Source: Propionibacterium cyclohexanicum (GTDB taxonomy: Bacteria; Actinomycetota; Actinomycetes; Propionibacteriales; Propionibacteriaceae). Taken from it: a stretch of 64,000 bases of DNA. The stretch's first letter is position 1. Every line of letters starts with the position of its first letter. Of this stretch, positions 46,360 to 55,379 are shown one piece after another. Location of the stretch: the NCBI RefSeq assembly GCF_900111365.1, contig NZ_FOGZ01000013.1, positions 1-64,000 on the forward strand. Direction: 5' to 3'. The notes under the pieces are model-generated. The model did not search any database. It saw only the letters and a program-made list of their open reading frames with translations, and was not told where the DNA came from. A program made the translations under genes and the position numbers.

Positions 46360-47417
46360 ACAGGGTCCTCGTCGCACGTCTCGACTCGCTCGGCGATGTC
46401 CTGCTCGCCGGTCCCGCGGTGCGGGCGGTGGCGGCTCGTCACCGGGTGACCATGCTGTGCTCACAGCAAGGCGCCCCCGCTGCGGGCCTGCTGCCCGGCG
46501 TCGCGCAGGTGCTCACCTGGCAGTGCCCGTGGATCGTGAACCCCTCCCCCGCGGTCAGGGCAGAGGATCTGGAGGACCTCGTGACCCGGATCGGGTCCCA
46601 CCGCTTCGACGAGGCAGTCATCCTCACCTCCTTCCACCAGTCGCCCCTGCCGCTGGCGCTCGCGCTGCGCCTTGCCGGTGTCCCCCGGGTCACCGGTGCC
46701 TCGGTCGACTACGCGGGAAGCCTGCTCGACATCCGGCTGCGACCCGGCGAGGACTTCCCCGAGGACGAGCCCGAGCCCGTTCGGGCCCTCACCATCGCTG
46801 CGGCGGCAGGCCATCGGCTACCTCCCGACGACGAGGGGCACTTGGCGGTGCGACCGACGGCCGAGCCCGCGCGGTGGGTCGGCGAGGGGCACTATGTCGT
46901 CGTCCACCCCGGCGCCAGCGCCGCGGCCCGTACCTGGCCTGCGCAGAACCATGGCGAGCTGGTGAGCCTGCTGGCCGCCGAAGGCCGCAAGGTGGTGGTC
47001 ACCGGCGGCCCGGGGGAGACCTCACTCACTGCATCGGTGGCCGGGAGGGCGGGTCTGGACCTGGGCGGCCGGCTCGACCTCCCGCAACTCGCCGCCGTGC
47101 TTGCCGGCGCCGACGCGGTGGTGGTCGGCAATACCGGTCCGGCGCACCTGGCTGCAGCGGTGGGGACCCCTGTGGTGAGCCTCTTCTCCCCGGTCGTGCC
47201 TGCGGTTCGCTGGGCACCCTATGGCGTGCCCGTCGAGCTGCTCGGCGACCAGGACGCGCCCTGCCGCGGTTCGCGCGCCCGCGAATGCCCCATTCCGGGC
47301 CACCCCTGCCTCAGCGAGGTCACCGCACACCAGGCGCTCGCGGCAGTGCACCGGCTCATCGGACCGGGCCCTCGGTCACCGATGACAGATCCAGATTCCC
47401 TGGCAGGTGCACGATGA
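46356..47417 (+). CDS. GT9 heptosyltransferase-like glycosyltransferase (second copy)
   Basis: A 353-residue GT9 enzyme with RVLVARLDSLGDVLLAGPAVRAV, VVVHPGASAAARTWP and VVGNTGPAHLAAAVGTPVVSLF. The GTG start overlaps the gmhB stop (GTGA) and has AAAGG upstream. The C-terminal part holds three Cys (CRGSRARECPIPGHPC). This matches GT9 proteins outside the LPS-forming phyla, where similar Cys-containing tails occur. It is expected to add heptose to a cell-envelope glycan or lipid. Its stop overlaps the next glycosyltransferase start. Confidence 0.85.
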   Translation: MNRVLVARLDSLGDVLLAGPAVRAVAARHRVTMLCSQQGAPAAGLLPGVAQVLTWQCPWIVNPSPAVRAEDLEDLVTRIGSHRFDEAVILTSFHQSPLPLALALRLAGVPRVTGASVDYAGSLLDIRLRPGEDFPEDEPEPVRALTIAAAAGHRLPPDDEGHLAVRPTAEPARWVGEGHYVVVHPGASAAARTWPAQNHGELVSLLAAEGRKVVVTGGPGETSLTASVAGRAGLDLGGRLDLPQLAAVLAGADAVVVGNTGPAHLAAAVGTPVVSLFSPVVPAVRWAPYGVPVELLGDQDAPCRGSRARECPIPGHPCLSEVTAHQALAAVHRLIGPGPRSPMTDPDSLAGAR

Positions 47418-48484
47418 GGATCCTGGTCTGGCATGTGCACGGTGGCTGGATGAACTCCTTCGTCCGGGGCCGCCACGAGTACCTCCTGCCCACGCTACCC
47501 GAAGGCGGCCCGTGGGGCTTGGGACGCGGCGGGCGTGACTGGCCGGCCAGCGCCCGCGAGTGCGCCCCGGGCCAGCTGCGCGAGGAGGATCTCGATGCGG
47601 TCGTGCTGCAGCGCCCCGAGGAGATCGCCCAGTGCCAGCGCCTCACCGGCCGCACGCCGGGCCGTGACCTGCCGGCGATCTACCTGGAGCACAACACGCC
47701 GAAGGGCCAGGTGCCGAGCAGCGTCCACCCCCTCGCCGACCAGGCCACCATCCCGATCGCGCACGTCACGCACTTCAACGAGCTGTTCTGGGACAACGGC
47801 CGCGCCCCGACGAGGGTCATCGAGCACGGCATCGTCGACCCCGGCGAGCAGTACACCGGTGAGCGCGCCTGCCAGTCGGTGGTGGTCAACGAGCCGGTCC
47901 GGCGCGGGAGGGTGACCGGCACCGACCTGCTGGCCCATTTCGCCCAACAGGCGCCGCTGGAGGTCTACGGGATGGGCACGGGCGCACTGAACGGCCTGGC
48001 TGGCCTGGGACCTGAGCGGGCCCACATCTGCGGAGACCTGCCCACGGCCGAACTGCATGCCCAGCTGGCCCGCACCCGGCTATACCTGCACCCGGTGCGC
48101 TGGACCTCGCTCGGGCTGTCCCTGCTGGAGGCCATGCATCTCGCGATGCCCGTAGTGGTGCTGGCGACCACCGAAGCGGTACGGGCCGTCCCCGCGGAGG
48201 CCGGCGCGATCTCCACCGATGTCGCCGAGCTCGCCCGCGCCGTGCGGATCCTCATCGCTGACCCTGAGGAGGCTCGACGACGAGGGCGCGTCGCTCGGGC
48301 AGCAGCCCTGTCCCGCTACGGGCTGGCCCGTTTCCTCGACGACTGGGACGAGCTGCTCAGCTCGGTGGTGTCGCAGCACCACAGCCACCGGACACGCCGC
48401 CAGCCGCAGGTGCATCAGCCCTCATCACGCGAAGACGGCGCCCGCAGCACGGCGCCTCGCAGCACGGAAGGGAGTTCACGATGA
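47414..48484 (+). CDS. Glycosyltransferase, GT4-like, in heptose cluster
   Basis: A 356-residue cytosolic glycosyltransferase. The N-terminus MRILVWHVHGGWMNSFVRG and the C-terminal segment LHPVRWTSLGLSLLEAMHLAMPVVVLAT fit a GT-B retaining enzyme of the GT4 type. A middle domain is shorter than usual. The last 35 residues are basic and disordered. The ATG overlaps the preceding stop and the stop overlaps the following ATG (ATGA twice), so it is embedded in the operon. Donor and acceptor are unknown. Confidence 0.78.
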   Translation: MRILVWHVHGGWMNSFVRGRHEYLLPTLPEGGPWGLGRGGRDWPASARECAPGQLREEDLDAVVLQRPEEIAQCQRLTGRTPGRDLPAIYLEHNTPKGQVPSSVHPLADQATIPIAHVTHFNELFWDNGRAPTRVIEHGIVDPGEQYTGERACQSVVVNEPVRRGRVTGTDLLAHFAQQAPLEVYGMGTGALNGLAGLGPERAHICGDLPTAELHAQLARTRLYLHPVRWTSLGLSLLEAMHLAMPVVVLATTEAVRAVPAEAGAISTDVAELARAVRILIADPEEARRRGRVARAAALSRYGLARFLDDWDELLSSVVSQHHSHRTRRQPQVHQPSSREDGARSTAPRSTEGSSR

Positions 48485-49752
48485 GAATCGCCATGGTCTC
48501 GGAGCATGCCAGCCCGCTTGCCGTGATCGGAGGAGTGGACGCCGGCGGCCAGAATGTCCATGTCGCCGAGCTGTCCGCCGCCCTGGGGCGGCGAGGTCAT
48601 CACGTGGTGGTCTACACCCGCCGTGACGATCCGACCCTGCCGGACCGGGTGGTTTTCGCGCCCGGCGTCGAGGTCGTGCACGTGGCTGCCGGCCCGGCGC
48701 TTCCGCTGCCGAAGGATCTCCTGTACCCCCACATGGATGCGCTCGCCCGTGGTCTGGCGTCCCAGTGGCGCGCAGAGCCTCCCGATGTCGTGCACGGGCA
48801 TTTCTGGATGTCGGGTGTCGCGGCCCTGCAGGCGGTACGGCTGGCCCAGACGCCGGATCGCCGTCCGCCCGTGGTGCAGACCTTCCACGCCCTGGGGACG
48901 GTGAAGCGTCGCCACCAGGGCCCGGCAGACACCAGCCCGCCGGAGCGCGCCATGCTCGAACCGCGGCTGGCCCGCGAGGTGGACCGGATCATTGCCACCT
49001 GTCCCGACGAGGTCCGCGAGTTGCGGGCCATGGGAGCCAGGCCCCGGCGCATCTCGGTGGCGCCCTGCGGGGTGGACCTCGGCCACTTCCGGGCCGAGGG
49101 CCCGTCCGAGCCCACTGGCGGCAGACGCCGGATCGCCGTGGTCGGACGTCTGGTGGCGCGCAAGGGTATCGACCTGGTGATCGCTGCCCTGCACGAGCTG
49201 GCCGCCGAGGGGATCGGCGATGTCGACCTCCACATCATCGGCGGGAGCAGCGTCGCTGCGGGGCTGGAGGCCGATCCGGAGGCCGGGCGACTGGCGCGGG
49301 AAGCCGTGGAGCTCGGGGTCGCCGATCAGGTGATCTTCCGAGGTCAGCTGCCCCGCGAGGAGATGCCGCAGGTCTTGCGCAGCTGCGCGGCGGTGGTCTG
49401 CGCCCCCTGGTACGAGCCCTTCGGGATCGTGCCCCTCGAGGCGATGGCCTGCGGCATACCGGTCGTCGTGAGCGCTGTCGGTGGCCTGCAGGATTCAGTC
49501 GTCGATGGTGTGACCGGCCTGCACGTTCGCCCGCGGGACCACCGCGCGCTCGCTGCGGCAATCCGCCGCATCCTCGATGATCCTTCCCTGGCCACACGGA
49601 TGGGGCGTGCCGGGCGGCACCGGGTGGAAAAGCACTACTCCTGGAACACCGTGGCCGAGCTGACCGAGCAGGCCTACCTGAGCTGTGTGGCCCAGCTTGG
49701 CGCCAGGCGCGCGAACGCTCCGCTGACGGCCCTCCTGGCGGTGGAGCCATGA
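48481..49752 (+). CDS. Glycosyltransferase family 4
   Basis: A 423-residue GT4 enzyme, well conserved. The N-terminal donor-acceptor region is MRIAMVSEHASPLAVIGGVDAGGQNVHVAEL, resembling MshA/sucrose-synthase-like transferases. VVHGHFWMSG is present. The C-terminal domain has VGRLVARKGID and EPFGIVPLEAMACGIPVV, with the catalytic E-X7-E pair. GGGAG lies upstream of the ATG. It is embedded in the heptose operon. It may build the glycan that the heptosyltransferases extend; no specific sugar can be assigned by eye. Confidence 0.9.
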   Translation: MRIAMVSEHASPLAVIGGVDAGGQNVHVAELSAALGRRGHHVVVYTRRDDPTLPDRVVFAPGVEVVHVAAGPALPLPKDLLYPHMDALARGLASQWRAEPPDVVHGHFWMSGVAALQAVRLAQTPDRRPPVVQTFHALGTVKRRHQGPADTSPPERAMLEPRLAREVDRIIATCPDEVRELRAMGARPRRISVAPCGVDLGHFRAEGPSEPTGGRRRIAVVGRLVARKGIDLVIAALHELAAEGIGDVDLHIIGGSSVAAGLEADPEAGRLAREAVELGVADQVIFRGQLPREEMPQVLRSCAAVVCAPWYEPFGIVPLEAMACGIPVVVSAVGGLQDSVVDGVTGLHVRPRDHRALAAAIRRILDDPSLATRMGRAGRHRVEKHYSWNTVAELTEQAYLSCVAQLGARRANAPLTALLAVEP

Positions 49753-50456
49753 CCATCCGTCCCATGGCGCCCCGGCGTCGCACCGGAAGTTTCGCGCCAC
49801 CGCCTCCCGCTCCCGCCAAGCCGGCCGAACTCGAGCTGGGCTGCCTGGTGGATGCCCATCTCGACGCGCACGTGCTCGCCGCGTCCTCGCTTCGTGCATC
49901 CTCGGGGCTGCTGGCGCGCTGGGGTGAGGTGCTGGCCGATCGGCTCCTCGCCGGGCACCGGCTGCTTGCCGCAGGCAATGGCGGCTCGGCGGCCGAGGCC
50001 CAGCATCTCACCGCCGAGCTGGTCGGGCGTTTCGACGGCGAGCGGAGGGCCTTCTCGGCGATCTCGCTGCACGCCGAGAGCTCGGCGCTCACGGCGATCT
50101 CCAACGACTACGGATATGACGATGTCTTCGCGCGCCAGGTGCAGGCGCACGGCCGCCCCGGCGACATCCTCATGCTCTTCAGCACGAGCGGTCGCAGCGT
50201 CAACCTGCTGCGCGCCGCGCAGGCCGGGCGCCAGGCGCGGCTCACCAGCTGGGCTCTGACCGGAAGCTCACCCAATCCCCTGGCGCACCTGGCCGATGAG
50301 ACCCTTGCTGTCGATGGGCCCGCGGCGAGCGCGCAGGAATGCCATCTCATTGCGCTGCACGCGCTGTGCCGGGCCTTCGACGCCCGGGTGGCCTGGCATG
50401 CGGCAGGGCAGGGGCCCGGACAAACCCGTCCGGTGCGGCGAGGAGATCGGGCATGA
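49749..50456 (+). CDS. gmhA: GmhA-like sedoheptulose 7-phosphate isomerase
   Basis: A 235-residue SIS-domain protein. LLAAGNGGSAAEAQHLTAELVGRF is the signature of GmhA, which isomerises sedoheptulose 7-phosphate to D-glycero-D-manno-heptose 7-phosphate. ISNDYGYDDVFARQV and LMLFSTSGRSVNLL complete the family pattern. About 35 Pro-rich N-terminal residues precede the normal start of the domain. It supplies the first step of ADP-heptose synthesis from the pentose phosphate pathway. It overlaps its neighbours by 4 bases on both sides. Confidence 0.87.
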   Translation: MTIRPMAPRRRTGSFAPPPPAPAKPAELELGCLVDAHLDAHVLAASSLRASSGLLARWGEVLADRLLAGHRLLAAGNGGSAAEAQHLTAELVGRFDGERRAFSAISLHAESSALTAISNDYGYDDVFARQVQAHGRPGDILMLFSTSGRSVNLLRAAQAGRQARLTSWALTGSSPNPLAHLADETLAVDGPAASAQECHLIALHALCRAFDARVAWHAAGQGPGQTRPVRRGDRA

Positions 50457-51895
50457 GGATCGTCGTCGTAGGCGATGTCCTGCTGGATCGCGATATCGGC
50501 GGTCCCTCCACCCGGCAGTGCCCGGATGCCCCCGCGCCGGTCATCGACGTGGCGCACTGCCTCGTGCGGGCAGGCGGGGCCGGGCTGACCGCACGGCTGC
50601 TGGCCCTTGATGGGCACTCCACCACACTGGTCACGGCGCTGTCCGACGACGAGGCCTCCCGGGAGCTGCGCAGCTGCCTGTCCGGGCTGACACTCGTCGC
50701 CGGCGGATCGAACGCGCCGACCCCTGTGAAGACCCGGGTGCTGCACTCGGGCCGCGTCCTCGCCCGGCTCGACGAGGGCTGCCAGCCCACGTCGCCCCCG
50801 GTGGTCACCGCCGAGATGATCGACGCCCTGGCCGCTGCCGACGCGATCCTCGTCAGCGACTACGGGCGCGGGCTGAGCGCCGATCCCGGACTGCGGGCAG
50901 CGCTGGCGCACCAGGCCCGCCGGGTGCCGCTCGTGTGGGACCCCCACCCGCGCGGCGCCGAGCCTGTCGCGGGAGCAGCGGCGGTGACACCGAACCTGCG
51001 CGAGGCCCTCGGGGCTGCGGGTACTGATCTGGGGCCCGACGCGAACATCGGCGCGGTGGCCGCCGCGTTGAGACAGCGCTGGCGCTGCCAGGCTCTCGTC
51101 GTGACGCTCGGGGACGCCGGCGCATGGCTCGACTCCGGGCCGGACGACGGCCGGGCCCTGGCGGCGGTCCCGCTGGACGGGGTGGACACCTGCGGCGCCG
51201 GGGACCGGTTCGCCTCCCGGCTCGCTGCAGGCCTGGCCGAGGCCGGCCGCGGGCACAGACCCGCAGCCCAGCCGGGCATCGTCGATGCGGTGAGCGAGGC
51301 CATCGCCGCGACCGGGAGCTTCCTCCGGGCCGGCGGGGTGGCCGCCCTGCCGGCCCCGCCAACACCCCGCTGGACGCCACCGGGCGCATCATCCCTGCGC
51401 GCTCCGGCGCCGCAGCGGGCCGGCCGCGCACGCGAACTGGTGAGCCGGCTTCACGCGACCGGCGGCACCGTGGTGGCCACCGGCGGCTGCTTCGACCTGC
51501 TTCACGCAGGACATCTGCGGACCCTGCGCGCCGCCCGCGCGCAAGGCGATGCGCTGATCGTCTGCCTCAACTCCGATCGGTCGGTGCGGGCCCTCAAGGG
51601 CCCCCAGCGCCCGCTGATGGGTCAGGAGGAGCGCGCGGAGCTGCTCGAAGCGCTGGACTGCGTCGACGCCGTCGTCGTCTTCGACGAGGACACCCCCGTT
51701 CAGGTGCTCACCGAGCTGCGGCCGGACGTCTGGGTCAAGGGCGGGGACTACGTCGTCGAGCTGCTTCCCGAATACGAGCTCGTCACCGGCTGGGGCGGTC
51801 GCTGCGCGACAGTGCCCTTCCACCCCGGCCACTCGACGTCCTCGCTCGTCACGGCGCTGGAGCGGATCGGACCGGACGCCGCGGTGCCCGGCTGA
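50453..51895 (+). CDS. hldE: HldE-like bifunctional heptose kinase/nucleotidyltransferase
   Basis: A 480-residue two-domain enzyme. The PfkB/ribokinase-type kinase (residues 1 to about 300) begins RIVVVGDVLLDRDIGGPSTR and has the catalytic DTCGAGDRF. The nucleotidyltransferase (about 345-480) carries GGCFDLLHAGHLRTL with the HAGH motif, LNSDRSVRALKGP, VKGGDY and GHSTSSLV. In Gram-negatives HldE phosphorylates heptose 7-phosphate at C1 and later joins AMP. The kinase half is less conserved than in the paralogue at 52992-55379: the usual Gly-Gly-Ala-Asn of the substrate loop reads GGAGLTA. Last gene of the overlapping plus-strand run. Confidence 0.88.
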   Translation: MRIVVVGDVLLDRDIGGPSTRQCPDAPAPVIDVAHCLVRAGGAGLTARLLALDGHSTTLVTALSDDEASRELRSCLSGLTLVAGGSNAPTPVKTRVLHSGRVLARLDEGCQPTSPPVVTAEMIDALAAADAILVSDYGRGLSADPGLRAALAHQARRVPLVWDPHPRGAEPVAGAAAVTPNLREALGAAGTDLGPDANIGAVAAALRQRWRCQALVVTLGDAGAWLDSGPDDGRALAAVPLDGVDTCGAGDRFASRLAAGLAEAGRGHRPAAQPGIVDAVSEAIAATGSFLRAGGVAALPAPPTPRWTPPGASSLRAPAPQRAGRARELVSRLHATGGTVVATGGCFDLLHAGHLRTLRAARAQGDALIVCLNSDRSVRALKGPQRPLMGQEERAELLEALDCVDAVVVFDEDTPVQVLTELRPDVWVKGGDYVVELLPEYELVTGWGGRCATVPFHPGHSTSSLVTALERIGPDAAVPG

Positions 51896-51963
51896 GCCGA
51901 GGCACGGGGATTTCATCCCATGAGAGGCACCAAGACCTCATCCCATCACTCGAGGAGACACAC

Positions 51964-52701
51964 ATGACCACAGTGCACGCCGAAGAATTCACCGATACCG
52001 CGCCCTCCGCCACCCGCAGCCCCGGTCGCGTCCTTGTCACCGGCGGGGCATCGGGGCTGGGGGCCGCCGTGGTGGCCGCCGTCGCCGGGGCGGGCGGGAC
52101 TCCCGTGGCCCTCGATCTGGCGCCGGGCCCCGGCACATCCGCCACCTGGAATCAGGTTGACGTCACCGACCGGGTGGCCGTCGAGGATGCCGTGACGCAG
52201 GCCGCCGAGCGGCTCGGCGGACTCGACGCTGTCGTCACAGCGGCGGGCATCGACCGGTGCGGCCGGCTGCTGGACGTGCCCGCCCAGCAGTGGGAGCACG
52301 TCGTCCAGGTGAATCTCTTCGGCACCGTGAACACGGTGCGGGCCGCGCTGCCCCACCTGCTGGCCACCCACGGCCGGGTCGTCACGGTCGCCTCGACGCT
52401 GGCGCTTCGCGGGGTCTCCGACGCAACCGCCTACTGCGCCTCGAAGTTCGCCGTGCTCGGTTTCAGCCAGGCACTCACCGCCGAAACCGCCGGGCAGGTG
52501 GGTGTCACCACGCTCATCCCAGGCGGCATGGACACGCACTTCTTCGACGGGCGCACCGAACAGTACCGCCCCACCGACAACTCGCAGCTCAATGACCCGG
52601 CCAGGGTGGCGCAGGCCGTGCTCTTCGCGCTGTCCCAGCCACGCGGCTGCGAGATCCGCCAGCTGTTCATCGCCCACGAGAACGAGCCCTCCTGGCCCTG
52701 A
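51964..52701 (+). CDS. Classical short-chain dehydrogenase in heptose cluster
   Basis: A 245-residue SDR with VTGGASGLGAAV, a shortened Asp loop, the catalytic Ser in VASTLALRG and YCASK. It is a classical single-domain SDR, not the roughly 310-residue extended type of the heptose 6-epimerase HldD. It may reduce or oxidise a sugar intermediate or lipid in the pathway. CGAGGAG lies before the ATG. A 68-base gap separates it from hldE, so it may belong to the same transcript. Confidence 0.82.
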   Translation: MTTVHAEEFTDTAPSATRSPGRVLVTGGASGLGAAVVAAVAGAGGTPVALDLAPGPGTSATWNQVDVTDRVAVEDAVTQAAERLGGLDAVVTAAGIDRCGRLLDVPAQQWEHVVQVNLFGTVNTVRAALPHLLATHGRVVTVASTLALRGVSDATAYCASKFAVLGFSQALTAETAGQVGVTTLIPGGMDTHFFDGRTEQYRPTDNSQLNDPARVAQAVLFALSQPRGCEIRQLFIAHENEPSWP

Positions 52702-52735
52702 GCCAGGGCGCCGGCGAAGACCAGGAGGGCGGCAG

Positions 52736-52915
52736 TCACTTCCGGCGGGCCGGGGCCCGATCCTCGGGTCCGGCCTGCTCCTCGTCCGCCTCGCCCGCCG
52801 CGCGCCTGGCCTTCTCCACCGGCTCCTCGTCCGGGCCCGCCGCTCCTGAGACCACGCTCCTGGCCCTGTTCACGGCGTCCTTGGCGGTGTCCTTGGCCTT
52901 CTCGACGATCCCCAT
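52736..52915 (-). CDS. Small charged amphipathic protein (CsbD/antitoxin-like)
   Basis: A 59-residue very hydrophilic protein, MGIVEKAKDTAKDAVNRARS followed by Glu/Asp/Arg-rich sequence, which suggests one amphipathic helix and a disordered tail. The N-terminus resembles small stress proteins such as CsbD, and also MT0933-like antitoxins, but neither match is secure. GGAAGGG lies upstream of the ATG at 52915. It lies between the ends of the converging SDR gene and the start region of nothing else, 76 bases after the trifunctional sugar gene on the same strand. Confidence 0.55.
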   Translation of the reverse strand: MGIVEKAKDTAKDAVNRARSVVSGAAGPDEEPVEKARRAAGEADEEQAGPEDRAPARRK

Positions 52916-52991
52916 GATCAGTTTCCCTTCCGCGATCGATCCCCCGGCCGGGCCGGCCGCCAGGATGTCCTTCTCGGGCCTGTGCACGTGC

Positions 52992-55379
52992 TCACGCATC
53001 GGCTCGCCGCCCCAGCTCAGCGCGATCGGTACGCGGCAGTCCGCGCCCCGGGCGCTCGAACAGCGTCCTGGCGTCCACCCGACGCTCATCAACCGTCGTG
53101 CGCGACTCCAGGTGGACGGCGCCGGAGGGCACGATGCCCGCGCCACCCCTGATCGCCATGACACGCCACTGGGCCAGGACGTCCTCGCCGCTGTGGTCCG
53201 GCGGCAGGTCCTGCCAGAATCCGAAACCGCCGGCCTCGACGAGCACCGCCCGGTCGTACAGGACGCATCCGCCCACCCAGGCCACCCGGTAGGTCGCCGC
53301 CGCGCCGGGCGGGAGCCCGAGCCGTACGGCAAGGTGGGCGAGATTGGCGGCGTTGTGCAGCGGCCAGCGTCGCTCCACCTGGCTGCCCAGCCCGGCCTCC
53401 TCGGGCTCGACCGGGCCCTCCCACAATTCGAATTCCTCCTCCTGCACCGGGCGGGCATCGCCCAGATAGGACAGCCCCTGGACGGCCTCCCCGACGAAGC
53501 CCGCGCCGCTGTCCCGAAGGACCCGGCACATCACCTCGAGCTGGCCCGGCTCGAGCCAGACGTCGTCGTCGAGGAAGAGCACCTGGCGCGCCTCGGGCGC
53601 ACCTCGCAGGGAGAGCTCGAGCAGGTGGGCGCGCTGCTGGGCCATGCCGCGTCGAGGCATGTTGCGGTCCAGCACGACCGGATGGCCCTGGGCACGCAGC
53701 ACCCGCAGCATCGCTGCCGCGGCCGGATGCTGCCAGTCGGGGCTCTGCGCGCTCTGGTCGCTGATCACCACGCGGAATCCTGGCCGATCCTGGCCGGCCA
53801 GGCCAGCCAGGGTCACGGCCAGCTCGGCGGGACGCTCGCAGGTGGGCACCAGCACGTCAAGCTGACCGCCGCTCAGACCCCTCGCACCGGTGGCCGCCCA
53901 CTCCCCGGCCGTGCGCCGCTGGATCGGGCGGGGTCCGGGGCGACGCATTCGCTCGATCATGGCGCTGGTGGAGTGCCCAGCGGTATATCCCACCATCCGC
54001 ACCTGGCCGCCGGCATCGTGCACGGCGCTGACCTCGGGTCCGAGCATCGACTCGGCGTAGTCGCCGCCCTTCACATAGACATCGGGGCGGATCGCCTCGA
54101 TGAGTGCCACCGGGGTGTCCTCCTCGAAGCCTGCCACCAGATCGACCGAGGCCAGGGCCGTCAGCATCGCCGCCCGGTCCTCGAATCCGTTCACGGGCCG
54201 GCCCGGGCCCTTGAGCCGGCGCACCGAGTCGTCGGAGTTCAGCCCTACGACCAGCAGATCACCCAGGCCCCGGGCCTGCTCGAGATAGCCGACATGGCCG
54301 CGGTGCAGGATGTCGAAGCAGCCGTTGGTGAAGACGATGCGCCGGCCAGCTGCCCGCTCCCGGGCGATCCGCGCGGCGATCCGGCGCCGATCCCACAGCA
54401 CCGCGCTGGCCCGCATCGACTCCGCGTCACAGGTTGCGGTCCCGGGCCGACTCGTCACCACATCGGCTGCCGCCTGGGCGAAGTCGACGGCTGCCCGCAC
54501 TGGGGCCTCGACAGCGAGGGCGAGGACCAGAGCGGCGTCGAAGCTGTCGCCGGCGCCCACCGCGTCGGTATCCGGTGCGGGCCGGGCGTGGGTACGGTGC
54601 AGCTCCTGGTCGCGGGTCATGGCCACTGCTCCGTCGCGGTCCAAGGTGAGCACCACCATGGCTGCGCCGCAGGCGTCGACCAGCTCCTCGCGCCGGGCCC
54701 GGGCCAGATCGGCCCGGTCCTGTGCACCGGCCGGCTCATCGGCCAGCAGCCTGCAGCACTCCTGCCAGTTGGGCGTCACGAGATCTGGCGAGAGCTCGCG
54801 CCAGGCCGCCAGCTCGTGGGCGTCCACGGCGAGCAGACGGGGACGCGGGCCGCGGCCAAGGGCGCCGCGAATGGCCGACGCGGCCCCGAGCCCGTAGTCG
54901 CAGACGAGCACGCTGAGCTGCGGGTCGCCGAGTATGCCAGACACCCGTTCGGCCAGCTCGTCGCCGAGCGAGTCGGCGGGCGGTCCGCCGGTCCCCTCGT
55001 CCACCCGCGCCAGGATGACCCCCTGGGAGGAGATCCGGGTCTTGCGCGCCGTCGTGGCGCCGGGCTGGCGCAGTATCGCAGCGGTGCCGACACCCGCCTG
55101 GTCGAGCAGGCCGACGAGCCGGCGCCCGGCCTCGTCCTCGCCGACCACCCCACACAGCTCGACGCGCGCCCCCAGCGCGGCGAGCGCGACCGCGGTGTTG
55201 CCCGCCCCTCCGGGGAAGCACTGGCGAGCCTGGGCGCGGACCACCGGCACCGGGGCCTCGCGGGACAGCGCCGTGCTGGGGCCCGACCACCACTCGTCCA
55301 AGATCACATCGCCGCAGACCAGTACTCGCGGGCGCCGGTCTGCGATCCGCTCAAGAATCCGTGTCAGCTCATCCCTCAT
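52992..55379 (-). CDS. Three-domain sugar kinase - nucleotidyltransferase - GT2 glycosyltransferase
   Basis: A 795-residue fusion. The HldE-like kinase (about residues 1-320) has VLVCGDVILDEWWSGPSTALSREAPVPVV, FPGGAGNTAVALAALGA and DAVGAGDSF. The nucleotidyltransferase (about 345-490) has NGCFDILHRGHVGYL, LNSDDSVRRLKGPGRP, VKGGDY and GHSTS. A GT2-type glycosyltransferase (about 503-795) then starts LDVLVPTCERPAELAVTL, with a metal-binding FLDDD at about 601 and WVGGCVLYDRAVLVEAGGF. All three domains keep their key motifs. It could make a nucleotide-activated heptose and use it directly. The start at 55379 overlaps the aldehyde dehydrogenase stop by 11 bases. Confidence 0.87.
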   Translation of the reverse strand: MRDELTRILERIADRRPRVLVCGDVILDEWWSGPSTALSREAPVPVVRAQARQCFPGGAGNTAVALAALGARVELCGVVGEDEAGRRLVGLLDQAGVGTAAILRQPGATTARKTRISSQGVILARVDEGTGGPPADSLGDELAERVSGILGDPQLSVLVCDYGLGAASAIRGALGRGPRPRLLAVDAHELAAWRELSPDLVTPNWQECCRLLADEPAGAQDRADLARARREELVDACGAAMVVLTLDRDGAVAMTRDQELHRTHARPAPDTDAVGAGDSFDAALVLALAVEAPVRAAVDFAQAAADVVTSRPGTATCDAESMRASAVLWDRRRIAARIARERAAGRRIVFTNGCFDILHRGHVGYLEQARGLGDLLVVGLNSDDSVRRLKGPGRPVNGFEDRAAMLTALASVDLVAGFEEDTPVALIEAIRPDVYVKGGDYAESMLGPEVSAVHDAGGQVRMVGYTAGHSTSAMIERMRRPGPRPIQRRTAGEWAATGARGLSGGQLDVLVPTCERPAELAVTLAGLAGQDRPGFRVVISDQSAQSPDWQHPAAAAMLRVLRAQGHPVVLDRNMPRRGMAQQRAHLLELSLRGAPEARQVLFLDDDVWLEPGQLEVMCRVLRDSGAGFVGEAVQGLSYLGDARPVQEEEFELWEGPVEPEEAGLGSQVERRWPLHNAANLAHLAVRLGLPPGAAATYRVAWVGGCVLYDRAVLVEAGGFGFWQDLPPDHSGEDVLAQWRVMAIRGGAGIVPSGAVHLESRTTVDERRVDARTLFERPGRGLPRTDRAELGRRADA

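Noticed and set aside
51964-52701. HldD heptose epimerase
   Set aside because: The protein is a 245-residue classical SDR, too short and lacking the substrate-binding C-terminal domain of extended SDRs.
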